Shown piece after piece: positions 17,951-26,599 of a DNA stretch of 64,000 nucleotides (position 1 is its first letter; every line of letters starts with the position of its first letter). The stretch comes from Vibrio mediterranei. Lineage in GTDB: Bacteria; Pseudomonadota; Gammaproteobacteria; Enterobacterales; Vibrionaceae. The stretch covers positions 496,001-560,000 of the forward strand of contig NZ_FLLQ01000001.1 in the NCBI RefSeq assembly GCF_900088415.1, in the 5' to 3' direction. Both the position numbers and the translations under genes were made by a program. The notes below the pieces were generated by a model. That model ran no database searches and was not told the origin of the DNA. It saw only the letters and a program-made list of their open reading frames with translations.

Positions 17951-19285
17951 ATGGATTCATTGAAGCATACTTCTTGGTTACTCATAGTTACGCTCACCTA
18001 TCACGGTTTTGCATTCTCCGCCGTAACAGCAGTACATCCAAATGATGATTTACAGGCAATTCTGAATCGAGCTGAGAAAGGCGACACTATTGTTTTGAAA
18101 AAAGGACGGTATGAAGGAAACTTTACCGTATCTAAACCACTCACCCTTACCAGCAAGCAGGGTGCAATTATTGACGCGGGTGAAAAAGGCAACGCTCTAA
18201 CACTCACAAGCTCAGACATCGAAATTTCTAACTTAAACATCGTCAACTGGGGGCGTAATCTTACAGACCAAAATGCCGGCATTTATTCAGATAAAACGGT
18301 AAAGGACCTCATTATTGTCAATAATAAACTTAAAGGTGATGGCTTTGGGATGTGGATTCAACGAGCTCAAAACATCACTGTTAGCAACAATGTGGTTGTC
18401 GGTAATCCTTCACTTCGCTCGGCAGACAGAGGTAACGGCATTCAATTGTCTACTGTAAAACACGCCTATGTCAGCAACAACACCATCTCGCAAACTCGCG
18501 ACGGACTTTACGTTATTTCGAGCCAACATTCTGAGCTTCGTAACAACACCATGCATGATCTGAGATACGGTATTCATTACATGTATTCTCATAGTAATCG
18601 GGTTATTGGTAATCTTGCTTACAATACCCGAGCGGGTTATGCCTTAATGAGTTCTAAACAGCTTTCTGTTTTAGGTAACACCAGCCGTGATAACGAAGAT
18701 TATGGCATGTTAATGAATTTCATCACTCATTCCACCATTAGCTACAACCAAATCAAAAACATTTGGACCAAGCCTGAAAACAAGGTTATCGGGCGAGAAG
18801 GCAAAGGACTGTTTGTTTATAACTCTGGTTACAATGAAATCAGCTACAACACTATTGATACGACCGAAATAGGTATCCACCTAACCGCTGGTTCTGAAAA
18901 CGTCCAGGTCAGTGGCAACAGCTTTATCAACAATCCTGTACAAGTGAAATATGTATCCACTCAAGAACAAGAATGGAGCATTGAAGGAAAAGGAAATTAT
19001 TGGAGCAACTACCTTGGTTGGGATTTAGATAACAACTCAAGAGGAGACACACCTTTTGAACCAAATGACGGTATTGATAAGGTCGTTTGGAAGTATCCCG
19101 AGTCTAAAGTTCTTCTTGATAGCCCTGCAATCATTTTGCTCCGTTGGATTCAAAAACAGTTTCCTGTACTAAAGCCATCGGGTGTTAAAGATTCTTTCCC
19201 ATTAATGTCTCCTCTGGATATTTCCACAGAACTAGAACAGCTTTCCTACCCTGCTTTATTACCAACACAAGAGAGCCATTTATGA
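17951..19285 (+). CDS. nosD: NosD, periplasmic copper-site maturation protein
   Basis: A 444-residue exported right-handed beta-helix protein. A signal peptide ending FAFSAVTA is followed by repeated short motifs with N-x-I/V strands (for example IQLSTVKHAYVSNNTISQTRDGLY), the CASH/NosD repeat pattern. With the NosFY ABC transporter it is needed to assemble the CuZ sulfide-bridged cluster in NosZ. The ATG at 17951 directly overlaps an AGGATGG element, so a TTG at 17960 is a possible alternative start, giving a compact signal peptide MKHTSWLL. The 3' end overlaps nosF by 4 bases. Confidence 0.94.
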   Translation: MDSLKHTSWLLIVTLTYHGFAFSAVTAVHPNDDLQAILNRAEKGDTIVLKKGRYEGNFTVSKPLTLTSKQGAIIDAGEKGNALTLTSSDIEISNLNIVNWGRNLTDQNAGIYSDKTVKDLIIVNNKLKGDGFGMWIQRAQNITVSNNVVVGNPSLRSADRGNGIQLSTVKHAYVSNNTISQTRDGLYVISSQHSELRNNTMHDLRYGIHYMYSHSNRVIGNLAYNTRAGYALMSSKQLSVLGNTSRDNEDYGMLMNFITHSTISYNQIKNIWTKPENKVIGREGKGLFVYNSGYNEISYNTIDTTEIGIHLTAGSENVQVSGNSFINNPVQVKYVSTQEQEWSIEGKGNYWSNYLGWDLDNNSRGDTPFEPNDGIDKVVWKYPESKVLLDSPAIILLRWIQKQFPVLKPSGVKDSFPLMSPLDISTELEQLSYPALLPTQESHL

Positions 19286-20205
19286 GTAAAGCCATCGTTC
19301 AGCTCCATAACGTTAGCAAACAATATGAGTCTCTCCACGCGGTAGATAATCTCAGTTTTTCCATTCAACCGGGCGAAGTCCTCGGACTATTTGGTCACAA
19401 TGGCGCGGGTAAGACGACTACGATGAAACTCATTCTTGGCGTTATTGAGGCATCAGCAGGAGAAGTTAACGTATTTGGTACAGACCCCTCGACGAAACAA
19501 GCGTGGCAGAGCCGAAAACAGATTGGCTATCTGCCTGAAAATGTGAGCTTTTATGAGCAGCTTACTGGGTTGGAAGTACTCACCTATTTCGCTCGTTTGA
19601 AATCTGCACCACTAGGTCAGGTAAAGGAATTACTGACCCAAGTTGGATTAGCTGACGCCTCGAAGCGACCAGTCAAAACTTACTCCAAAGGAATGAGGCA
19701 ACGATTAGGCTTAGCTCAGGCGTTCTTAGGTGAACCCAAGTTGCTATTACTTGACGAGCCAACGGTAGGGCTTGATCCTATTGCTACCCAAGAGTTCTAC
19801 CAAAGCGTAGATAGATTAAAGAAAGGTGGTGCAAGTGTCCTTCTCTGCTCTCATGTGCTTCCTGGAGTAGAACAACACATTGACCGAGCTTTGATTTTGT
19901 CTAAAGGCAAAGCTATCACCATCGGAACACTTGATGAGCTAAGAACACAAGCGAAGTTGCCAACAACGATAAGAGCAACTGGTCTAAACGGTGCTATTCA
20001 CTCCAACAAACTCTTGTCGTCCTTTGCTACATCAAACAATCAGCTTTCAGTACCCAACAAAGATAAAATTCAGGTATTACGGGAGCTACTTACCTATGAG
20101 TCACTAAGCGATGTTCAAATGGAGCCCGCTAACCTAGAACAAATATACCAGCATTTTCTTCACTTACCTTCAGAAGCGAACCAGCCTAAGGAGTACAAGT
20201 CATGA
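19282..20205 (+). CDS. nosF: NosF, ABC ATPase for NosZ copper-centre assembly
   Basis: A 307-residue ATPase with Walker A GHNGAGKTT (about 40-48), signature YSKGMRQRLGLAQA, Walker B LLLLDEPTVGLDP and the switch histidine in LLCSHVLPG. A C-terminal extension of about 90 residues follows the nucleotide-binding domain, as is normal for NosF. It pairs with NosY in the inner membrane and energises delivery of sulfur-containing material to NosD/NosZ. ATGA-type overlaps join it to nosD upstream and nosY downstream, so expression is tightly coupled. Confidence 0.95.
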   Translation: MSKAIVQLHNVSKQYESLHAVDNLSFSIQPGEVLGLFGHNGAGKTTTMKLILGVIEASAGEVNVFGTDPSTKQAWQSRKQIGYLPENVSFYEQLTGLEVLTYFARLKSAPLGQVKELLTQVGLADASKRPVKTYSKGMRQRLGLAQAFLGEPKLLLLDEPTVGLDPIATQEFYQSVDRLKKGGASVLLCSHVLPGVEQHIDRALILSKGKAITIGTLDELRTQAKLPTTIRATGLNGAIHSNKLLSSFATSNNQLSVPNKDKIQVLRELLTYESLSDVQMEPANLEQIYQHFLHLPSEANQPKEYKS

Positions 20206-21020
20206 ACCCTATTTTTGCTGTTGCTCTTAAAGAGTTTCAAGATGGCTTACGAAACCGCTGGTTCATCTCGATTACATTGATCTTTGCGTTCTTGTCTATC
20301 GGCATAAGCTATTATGGAAGCGTAGCGTCAGGTCAACTCACTACCCCTTCACTCTCAACCACGATTGCAAGCCTATCTAGTCTATCTGTGTTTATCATTC
20401 CACTGATTGCACTGTTATTGTGCTATGACAGTTTTGTTGGAGAGCAGGAATCAGGAACCTTGCTACTTCTTATGACCTACCCTATCAGCCATGCTCAATT
20501 GTTACTCGGTAAGTTTATAGGTCAAGGGAGTATCATCACGCTATCAACCATTTTGGGTTTCGGATCAGCCGGAGTATTGCTTAGCGCCACGACAGCGCAT
20601 CAGTCTATCGCCAGTGCGTTTACATTGTTTATCGTCACATCAAGCCTGTTAGGTCTTTGTTTCATCACATTGGCTTATTTAATTAGCTTGCTGGTATCGG
20701 AGAAGTCGAAAGCTGCGGGAGCCGCGTTGTTAGTTTGGTTATTCTTTGTATTGATATTTGACCTCATATTACTAGGCATTCTGGTAGGTGGATATGAAGT
20801 CCTTGATCAGCAGGTATTAGTTCAAATTATGTTGCTAAACCCCGCCGATCTTTTCCGTCTTATTAACCTCTCCGCACTAAACAATAGCGATATCAATGGC
20901 GTATTAGCTGTCGCCATAAACAGCAGCTTATCCACTTTGAATTTGCTGATGGTCATGTTTGCTTGGATAGCGGTTCCATTGACCATTTCTCTTTTTATCT
21001 TCCGACAAAAACACCTATAA
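20202..21020 (+). CDS. nosY: NosY, ABC-2 type permease for NosZ maturation
   Basis: A 272-residue inner-membrane permease with six hydrophobic segments, beginning with the cytoplasmic stretch MNPIFAVALKEFQDGLRNRW, a hallmark of NosY-type ABC-2 proteins. The CYDSFVGEQESGTLLLLMTYP region after the second segment matches the family's conserved cytoplasmic loop. It forms the channel partner of the NosF ATPase. The gene overlaps nosF by 4 bases and is followed after 25 bases by nosL. Confidence 0.94.
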   Translation: MNPIFAVALKEFQDGLRNRWFISITLIFAFLSIGISYYGSVASGQLTTPSLSTTIASLSSLSVFIIPLIALLLCYDSFVGEQESGTLLLLMTYPISHAQLLLGKFIGQGSIITLSTILGFGSAGVLLSATTAHQSIASAFTLFIVTSSLLGLCFITLAYLISLLVSEKSKAAGAALLVWLFFVLIFDLILLGILVGGYEVLDQQVLVQIMLLNPADLFRLINLSALNNSDINGVLAVAINSSLSTLNLLMVMFAWIAVPLTISLFIFRQKHL

Positions 21021-21045
21021 AGCCCCTACACAAGGATTCCGTATT

Positions 21046-21531
21046 ATGAACGTCGTAAAATGTATGTTTGTTACTCTGATGGCACTGATTCTGTTTGGAT
21101 GTGGTGAGTCAGAGCAACAACAGATGGTCAAACAAGCTCAAGCTATCGAAGCCGCTGATGAATGTCATGTCTGTGGAATGGTAATTAAGAATTATCCTGG
21201 GCCTAAAGGCCAGGCCTACCAAAAAGGTGAAGAAAATACAGTACGATTCTGTTCAACACGAGATATGTTCAGCTACTTATTACAGCCAGAGAACCAACGA
21301 CAGATTGAGCAGATATTTGTGCACGATATGAGTAAAACACCATGGCAAAAGCCAGAGGACGATTACTTCATCGATGGCAAACAAGCGTGGTACGTTATAG
21401 GGTCGACCCAAAAGGGTGCAATGGGTAAAACACTTGCTAGCTTTAGCAAGCAGAGTGATGCAGATTTCTTTAGTGAACAGTTTGGTGGCAAGGTTTATAA
21501 GTTTGATGAAATAACCATAGATATTCTTTAA
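21046..21531 (+). CDS. nosL: NosL, copper-binding outer membrane lipoprotein/chaperone
   Basis: A 161-residue lipoprotein with lipobox LFGC (Cys19) and a Cu(I)-binding ECHVCGMVI motif, as in characterised NosL proteins, which supply copper to NosZ. The aromatic and methionine-rich context (FCSTRDMFSYLL, VHDMSKTPW) is also conserved in the family. It is the last gene of nosRZDFYL; no nosX/apbE or cytochrome gene follows. A small CTCG/CGAG hairpin lies 14 bases after the stop. Confidence 0.94.
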   Translation: MNVVKCMFVTLMALILFGCGESEQQQMVKQAQAIEAADECHVCGMVIKNYPGPKGQAYQKGEENTVRFCSTRDMFSYLLQPENQRQIEQIFVHDMSKTPWQKPEDDYFIDGKQAWYVIGSTQKGAMGKTLASFSKQSDADFFSEQFGGKVYKFDEITIDIL

Positions 21532-21834
21532 CTAAAGTCGACTCATCTCGGAAATATCGAGCCTTCGTGACATGTCGCTAGGTTCGGTATTCCTTCTTCC
21601 TACGCCAGCATAACTCACATTGCCATTCTCAAATTTTATTATTAAAGACATCAGTATTAGAACAAAATATAGCCCCTGCCTAATAATTGCACATCAATGT
21701 GTTCAATTAATAGGTTGGTCATCCACTCCTAACCTGTTCGCATAGAACCTTTTTTCCACCTAGTGACGCTGTCCTTCACTCTAGATAGAATCCGCGCCCA
21801 ACCTCCTAGAACACCCTATTTAGAGAATCCAATA

Positions 21835-22341
21835 ATGAATCAAGTATTCAATTCAGCACATATGACAAAAACGCTAATGCTAACAATCTGGATCGTAGCC
21901 GGTACGGTTATTCTTCAGAAGTTAGGCATTCACGATAAGTGGCCTGCATTTCTTGCGCTTATCTTTTTCTTTGAAGCAAAATTTGACCTAAGCAAACTTA
22001 AGAACATTTTCGCAGCTGGTATTGTAGGTATCGCTATGGGAATGCTTATACCTGCAACCTTGGGAGCACTAGCGCCTATCGTTGGAGGTGAGAATGCGTT
22101 TTACATTTACGTTGCTGGTGTTGTTCTGATTACTATTGGCATGGGGCCAATTGCTCACTTTGCATTTAGCTATATTACGTTCGCTTATGTTGTAATGTGT
22201 ATTCTTCACAAAGACCATGTTGTTGAGCATGGCTTCTCTTGGATGGCAGTGGCTCTTCTTGGTGGCGCTATGTACATTGCTGGTGTTACTGCGATTGCTA
22301 AATTACTTGAGAGAAAGGCACTTGTAGCTCAGCAAGCATAA
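21835..22341 (+). CDS. Small multi-spanning membrane protein of unknown function
   Basis: About 168 residues from ATG 21835; a GTG 72 bases upstream is in frame but would add a non-hydrophobic arginine/proline-rich stretch (RIRAQPPRTPY) and is less likely. Five hydrophobic segments cover most of the protein, with charged connections DLSKLKN and HKDHVVEH. Glycine-rich helices such as GIVGIAMGMLIPATLG recall DUF1097-like small membrane proteins, but the match is uncertain. It lies 300 bases after nosL with its own upstream region and is followed by a G+C-rich hairpin, so it is probably not part of the nos operon. Confidence 0.72.
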   Translation: MNQVFNSAHMTKTLMLTIWIVAGTVILQKLGIHDKWPAFLALIFFFEAKFDLSKLKNIFAAGIVGIAMGMLIPATLGALAPIVGGENAFYIYVAGVVLITIGMGPIAHFAFSYITFAYVVMCILHKDHVVEHGFSWMAVALLGGAMYIAGVTAIAKLLERKALVAQQA

Positions 22342-22347
22342 CACTAC

Positions 22348-22377
22348 GTGGGCGCGGTCTGTCATGGCCGCGCTCAC
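22348..22377 (+). terminator. G+C-rich hairpin
   Basis: Arms GTGGGCGCGG and CCGCGCTCAC (one wobble) around a short loop, directly after the small membrane protein gene. The T-tract is weak. Confidence 0.55.
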
Positions 22378-22506
22378 TTATCTATTATCTCTTTGGTGTA
22401 ATAATCATTTACCCAACCAACACTACCAAAGTTTTTGAAATTATTTATACTCTCGCCCATCAGAATACGAGCGGTTTCGTATTCACTTGTTTGGTGGTAA
22501 TGCAGT

Positions 22507-22860
22507 ATGTTTCAAACTCTTGTTTCTCTGCCTCCAGCTATTGCACTTTCAATAGCCATTGTGACTGAAGTGATCGCAACTTCGTTTATTCCTAAGACAG
22601 AACAATTTACCAAGCTGGCTCCTAGCCTAGTAGTTGGTATCGGCTATGCCGTGGCTTTCTTTTTGCTATCTGTCACCGTTAAAAGTATGCCGGTTGGTGT
22701 GGTTTATGCGATCTGGAGCGGTGCAGGCATCGTCCTAGTGGCAACGGTAGGATATTTTGCATACGGACAAAAATTGGACCTAGCGGCAATTGTCGGAATC
22801 GGGCTTATTCTATCTGGTGTTCTTGTCGTCAACTTACTTTCGAAAACCGTAGGTCACTGA
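22507..22860 (+). CDS. Small multidrug resistance (SMR) family transporter
   Basis: A 117-residue four-helix inner membrane protein. It carries the catalytic membrane glutamate in helix 1 (LSIAIVTEVIATSFI), the VKSMPVGVVYAIWSGAGIV segment typical of helix 3, and a short C-terminal tail after helix 4. EmrE/QacE-type members work as antiparallel dimers exchanging protons for cationic drugs or osmolytes; Gdx-type members export guanidinium. The GSGAGI-like WSGAGI motif and general layout favour an EmrE/Qac type, but the substrate is not certain. It is monocistronic, with a strong terminator behind it. Confidence 0.9.
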   Translation: MFQTLVSLPPAIALSIAIVTEVIATSFIPKTEQFTKLAPSLVVGIGYAVAFFLLSVTVKSMPVGVVYAIWSGAGIVLVATVGYFAYGQKLDLAAIVGIGLILSGVLVVNLLSKTVGH

Positions 22861-22883
22861 TCTCGACCTCATCAATGAATTCA

Positions 22884-22909
22884 CTGAGGGCCCTGATTCG
22901 GGCCCTCAG
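22884..22909. terminator. Strong intrinsic terminator between convergent genes
   Basis: Perfect 10-bp arms CTGAGGGCCC and GGGCCCTCAG with a 6-base loop, followed by TTATTT on the plus strand. It separates the SMR gene from the minus-strand DUF1501 gene. Confidence 0.8.
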
Positions 22910-22923
22910 TTATTTGTAATAAT

Positions 22924-24690
22924 CTAAACAGGCTTACCCCATACTTCAATTTCTTGGAAGTTGTTCCATTTGAGTAGCTTGCTATTCACAGGGTCATTAT
23001 TGCCGCTACAAGTAATTCTTAGGATACGAGCCTGTTGACCACCAAGCTCAACGTCCACATAACCAGTTGTATCTCCCGGAGTTTGATAACTCATGAGTTT
23101 AGTGAACTGCACTCCATCGCTACTTACCGATATATCCATAAAGTACTGCCTTACATCGCCCTTAGCTTGTGAAAAACGTAGCACATCAAGGCTAGATGTC
23201 TCTGACAACGTAATATCAAAATGAATTCCTTCGCCTTTAGCTGTCCATTTTGTCGTAGGGTCACCATCAATAGCCATCTCTGGCGTATGATCCACTCGTG
23301 TCACAGAGGCTGCGACACCGGCGATTGCTAGATTTTCGCTTTCCGTTAAATCCTGTCCTAAGAAACCTAAGTAACGACTTGGAAAGTGATTTTCCTTGTC
23401 TGGCGACAAAGTTGGGAATATATAGTCAACTCCTGACTCCGATAAGCCAAACCATCGACATAATGTCGCAGCATACTGTTCCGACGCTGTGGTAGGTATG
23501 AACTTGTTACCTATTGCGTCTGGACCATCCTTAACAAACTCTGGATAGCGACCATAAGCTTTGCCGCCTTTTACATTGCCGCCTATGACCAATTGGTTAC
23601 TTCCCCACCCATGATCTGTGCCTCGGTTGCTGTTATTTTGAATAGTTCTACCGAAGTCAGACATAGTGAAAGTTACTACGCTATCTTGCAATCCATCAGC
23701 CTCAAGGGAGGCATAAAATGCGGAAACAGCATCGTCAATCGTGGTCAGCAAACCATCATGCTTGCTACGCTGGTTGCTGTGATTATCGAACCCACCCAGC
23801 GAAACAAAAAATACCTGACGTGCTTGATTAAGGCCGCCACTCGATTGGATAAGTCTTTTAACCATTTTCAACTGAGTTCCAAGGTAGCTGGAAGGAATGT
23901 TTGGATCTTCTGGGTATTGGTCGAGCAAATCTCCCAATGTATCCTGAAAATCTAAGATGTCTTGGAAGCTCTGCAAGTATGCTTTACCAAATTCCGATGC
24001 ATTGTTGTCAGCAAGTAGTTTGGTAATGTTATTGTTTACTGAGTTTACCGACAAAGAGGACATTGCACGAATTCCCGATGAACTCACTCTAAGATCTTGC
24101 ACTCCTGAACCATTCATTAGCTCGTTACCACTAAAAGACAGATTAGGTGAAATAGATTCAGCCCCTGTCGCTAGTAGGTCCATCATCATGCCAGCCCAAC
24201 CGTAAGGATGATATTGACTTGTCTCCCAGCTTCGCTGCCATGCCAGTTGCTGCTTATTATGCGCCCCCAAATTGGGAGAACGTTTGACACTGTTATAGTT
24301 TTCCTTGGTTGTTGGTTCAATTAATGAACCAACATTAACGATACTTGTCGCCACTTTGGCCTCGAACAAACTGGATATTTTGGGCATAGCAGCATTGAGG
24401 GCTAAGGATTGCTGATTATCGTCCAAAATATGACCAATTTGCGACACCTCATGATCCCATAACTGAATATCTGGCCGGGAATCTCTATAATTATTTAAAT
24501 TTGCTCCATCTTTTGGAACAAGCATATTAAAAGAATCATTGCCACCATATAGAAATAAACAAACTAGGGCTTTATAATCACCTCCTTCATTTGCTAAAGC
24601 GCTCGACGGCAATGATAACGTCAATGGAATAGAAGTTGCTGCAGAACTATAAAGAGTGCTTTTAATAAAATTACGTCTTGTTAATTTCAT
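22924..24690 (-). CDS. DUF1501 Tat-exported protein with C-terminal discoidin-like domain
   Basis: A 588-residue protein with a twin-arginine signal (LTRRNFIKS, export sequence to about residue 34, ending SALA). The main domain (about 40-440) matches DUF1501, an alkaline-phosphatase-superfamily-like fold: LVCLFLYGGNDSFNMLVP near the start, GGFDNHSNQ and FTMSDFGRTIQNNSNRGTDHGWGSNQLVIGG later. Residues of about 450-588 look like a coagulation factor 5/8 (discoidin) carbohydrate-binding domain (DGDPTTKWTAKGEGIHFDITL ... ILRITCSGNN). Its ribosome site AGGAG overlaps the stop codon region of the DUF1800 gene 6 bases upstream, so the two are translationally linked. The biochemical role is unknown. 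Confidence 0.88.
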   Translation of the reverse strand: MKLTRRNFIKSTLYSSAATSIPLTLSLPSSALANEGGDYKALVCLFLYGGNDSFNMLVPKDGANLNNYRDSRPDIQLWDHEVSQIGHILDDNQQSLALNAAMPKISSLFEAKVATSIVNVGSLIEPTTKENYNSVKRSPNLGAHNKQQLAWQRSWETSQYHPYGWAGMMMDLLATGAESISPNLSFSGNELMNGSGVQDLRVSSSGIRAMSSLSVNSVNNNITKLLADNNASEFGKAYLQSFQDILDFQDTLGDLLDQYPEDPNIPSSYLGTQLKMVKRLIQSSGGLNQARQVFFVSLGGFDNHSNQRSKHDGLLTTIDDAVSAFYASLEADGLQDSVVTFTMSDFGRTIQNNSNRGTDHGWGSNQLVIGGNVKGGKAYGRYPEFVKDGPDAIGNKFIPTTASEQYAATLCRWFGLSESGVDYIFPTLSPDKENHFPSRYLGFLGQDLTESENLAIAGVAASVTRVDHTPEMAIDGDPTTKWTAKGEGIHFDITLSETSSLDVLRFSQAKGDVRQYFMDISVSSDGVQFTKLMSYQTPGDTTGYVDVELGGQQARILRITCSGNNDPVNSKLLKWNNFQEIEVWGKPV

Positions 24691-24696
24691 AGTACT

Positions 24697-26196
24697 TTAC
24701 TCCTGAACCATAAAGTTGGGAGAGATAAATGCAAAATAAAGCATGGCTGATACCGAGTAAGGTTTATTATTATTGCTTTTCGCATTCCATAAACCTTCAA
24801 ATCGAGGCGCTAAATCTACAGGAACTTCTCCTCCAAAGAATCGATTTGCAATTAAGTTTATAAGCTGTGAGTAGTCTCCAGATGCCGATACAAAATCCGA
24901 CACATCCGGATAGAGTTCTCCAGAACTATTTGAGCTAGTTTTATAACCATTATCGGTAACCAGTTTCCAAGCAATATTGCTCATTTTTACGGTTTGGTTC
25001 CAATCAATGATCTCAAGCTCAGGAGCAGTTAGCCCTTGCTCGCCAAGACCGCCCATTGGTAGGTAATCCGGAGCGTAGAAATTAAATACCGAAGGTGAAC
25101 CCAATGGATATTGACCAAAAGTGTCTTGATATAGCATGGCGTTTGGTGTGATAGTTGCGCCTGCCCCCGGTTTGCTATCCAGAGCACGATACAGGTAGGT
25201 CATGGCTAATATGGGCTCACGAAGTTTCGCGCGAAATAGACTTCCTTCTGCATTTACTTCGTCATCAAGTAACACTGCTTTAATCACTGCAGCTAGGTCT
25301 CCATCCGTTTGTTTAAACACGGATGAGACTCGCTCCACATAGGCAGGAGTCGGGTTAGAGGTGACAAATCGCTTAATCAACAAGGTAGAAATATTCGGGG
25401 CGGTATTAGGGTGTTTGACCAACACATCCAACACGTGCTCGAGTTCTTGTTCCGCTCCAACACCAGCCGGAAAACTTTCTCCTAAAACCTCTTTTGATTC
25501 CATATCGTGGTATACATCGTTCGCCTCCATTGGAGCATTCATGCTGCTATTAGACATAAACCAACCAGTAAATATTCTTGCCATATCCTCTACATCGGCA
25601 TCGTCATAATTAGCTTTGGGGTTACCTTCCTGGTCTAAGTAAAGTGTTCCGTCTGGATTAAGTTTATTTAGACCTATCGTAAACAACTGCATGATTTCTC
25701 GTGCATAGTTTTGATCTGGATTTACACCAGTTTGAGACTTGGGAAGATTACCCACCATCGTCAAGTAATGTCCCATGATAGGTGAGCGTGTGACATGATA
25801 AAGCAGCGTTTTGTAGTCGCTGAAAGCGTATGTTGTCAGAATGTCATAGTAATTGGCTAACTCTAATGGATACGGTGCCAACTGCGCATCGCGGTCGCCC
25901 ACGACCAGAATTTGACTTAGTGCGAAGGCAACTCGTTGGCGTAACTGAGCGTCATCTTGCAAAGCAAGATCAAACCAAGCACAGACTCTCATTTCCTGAG
26001 TAAGGGTTGTTTGACCACGCTGTTGCTGCTGCACTAACGTTTGTGAAACATGGTTTGTGTAACTGAGGTTAATCTGTTGATCGATCCAACCGTTTCTATC
26101 ATCATTAACTAATAACGCTTCAACATCGCCTTTCTTAATTCCCATTGTCGCTGCATCAAGAAATTTAGATGCCTGTTTATACGATAAACCATCCAT
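24697..26196 (-). CDS. DUF1800 family protein
   Basis: A 499-residue protein of the DUF1800 family, whose genes almost always pair with DUF1501 as here. Recognisable blocks are RVCAWFDLALQDDAQLRQRVAFALSQILVV, the NYYDILTTYAFSDYKTLLYHVTRSPIMGHYLTM region, NPDQNYAREIMQLFTIGLNKLNPDG and the DVEDMARIFTGWF motif. No clear signal peptide is visible at the chosen start, unlike many relatives; AAGGAATAAC before the ATG supports that start. It is first in a two-gene minus-strand operon. The function is not established; association with exported, possibly surface polysaccharide-related activity is only suggested by the partner's discoidin domain. Confidence 0.87.
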   Translation of the reverse strand: MDGLSYKQASKFLDAATMGIKKGDVEALLVNDDRNGWIDQQINLSYTNHVSQTLVQQQQRGQTTLTQEMRVCAWFDLALQDDAQLRQRVAFALSQILVVGDRDAQLAPYPLELANYYDILTTYAFSDYKTLLYHVTRSPIMGHYLTMVGNLPKSQTGVNPDQNYAREIMQLFTIGLNKLNPDGTLYLDQEGNPKANYDDADVEDMARIFTGWFMSNSSMNAPMEANDVYHDMESKEVLGESFPAGVGAEQELEHVLDVLVKHPNTAPNISTLLIKRFVTSNPTPAYVERVSSVFKQTDGDLAAVIKAVLLDDEVNAEGSLFRAKLREPILAMTYLYRALDSKPGAGATITPNAMLYQDTFGQYPLGSPSVFNFYAPDYLPMGGLGEQGLTAPELEIIDWNQTVKMSNIAWKLVTDNGYKTSSNSSGELYPDVSDFVSASGDYSQLINLIANRFFGGEVPVDLAPRFEGLWNAKSNNNKPYSVSAMLYFAFISPNFMVQE

Positions 26197-26599
26197 AGTT
26201 ATTCCTTATATTATTCCCTAGCCCGCATTTATAAAACTAGTACCAACAAAATATATTTCAAACACAAAAAACAGATTTAAAATAATTCCACTGAAGCAAA
26301 ATTACATATATAAAAATCAATACAAACACTTATCGATAGATTATATTAACCACAATAATTAGGCTTTAAATAACATAATAGAGAACATTAAAATAAGAAC
26401 AATTACTTTAATAACAAATAGATCAGAATAACTCATGAAAAACAAAAGTATTTTTTAGGCGATTGTCAATCGTCGATAATTTAGATTAAATATTCCAATT
26501 TTCATCGAAGAATTTTATAAGGTGAGCAAATAGCCGATTTTTAAACAAATTACAGATTGCTTTTCTAGCTAGTTCCTGCACCATAGAGGCTAAACTAAT
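26197..26599. other. AT-rich divergent intergenic region
   Basis: About 400 bases between the DUF1800 gene (minus) and an MFS gene (plus), with very high A+T. It includes a 13-base dyad CGATTGTCAATCG at 26460-26472, a candidate operator. No gene is seen. Confidence 0.4.

Noticed and set aside
21640..21720. FNR-like dyad after nosL
   Set aside because: TTGCACATCAATGTG has the wrong spacing and half-sites for FNR and for CRP.
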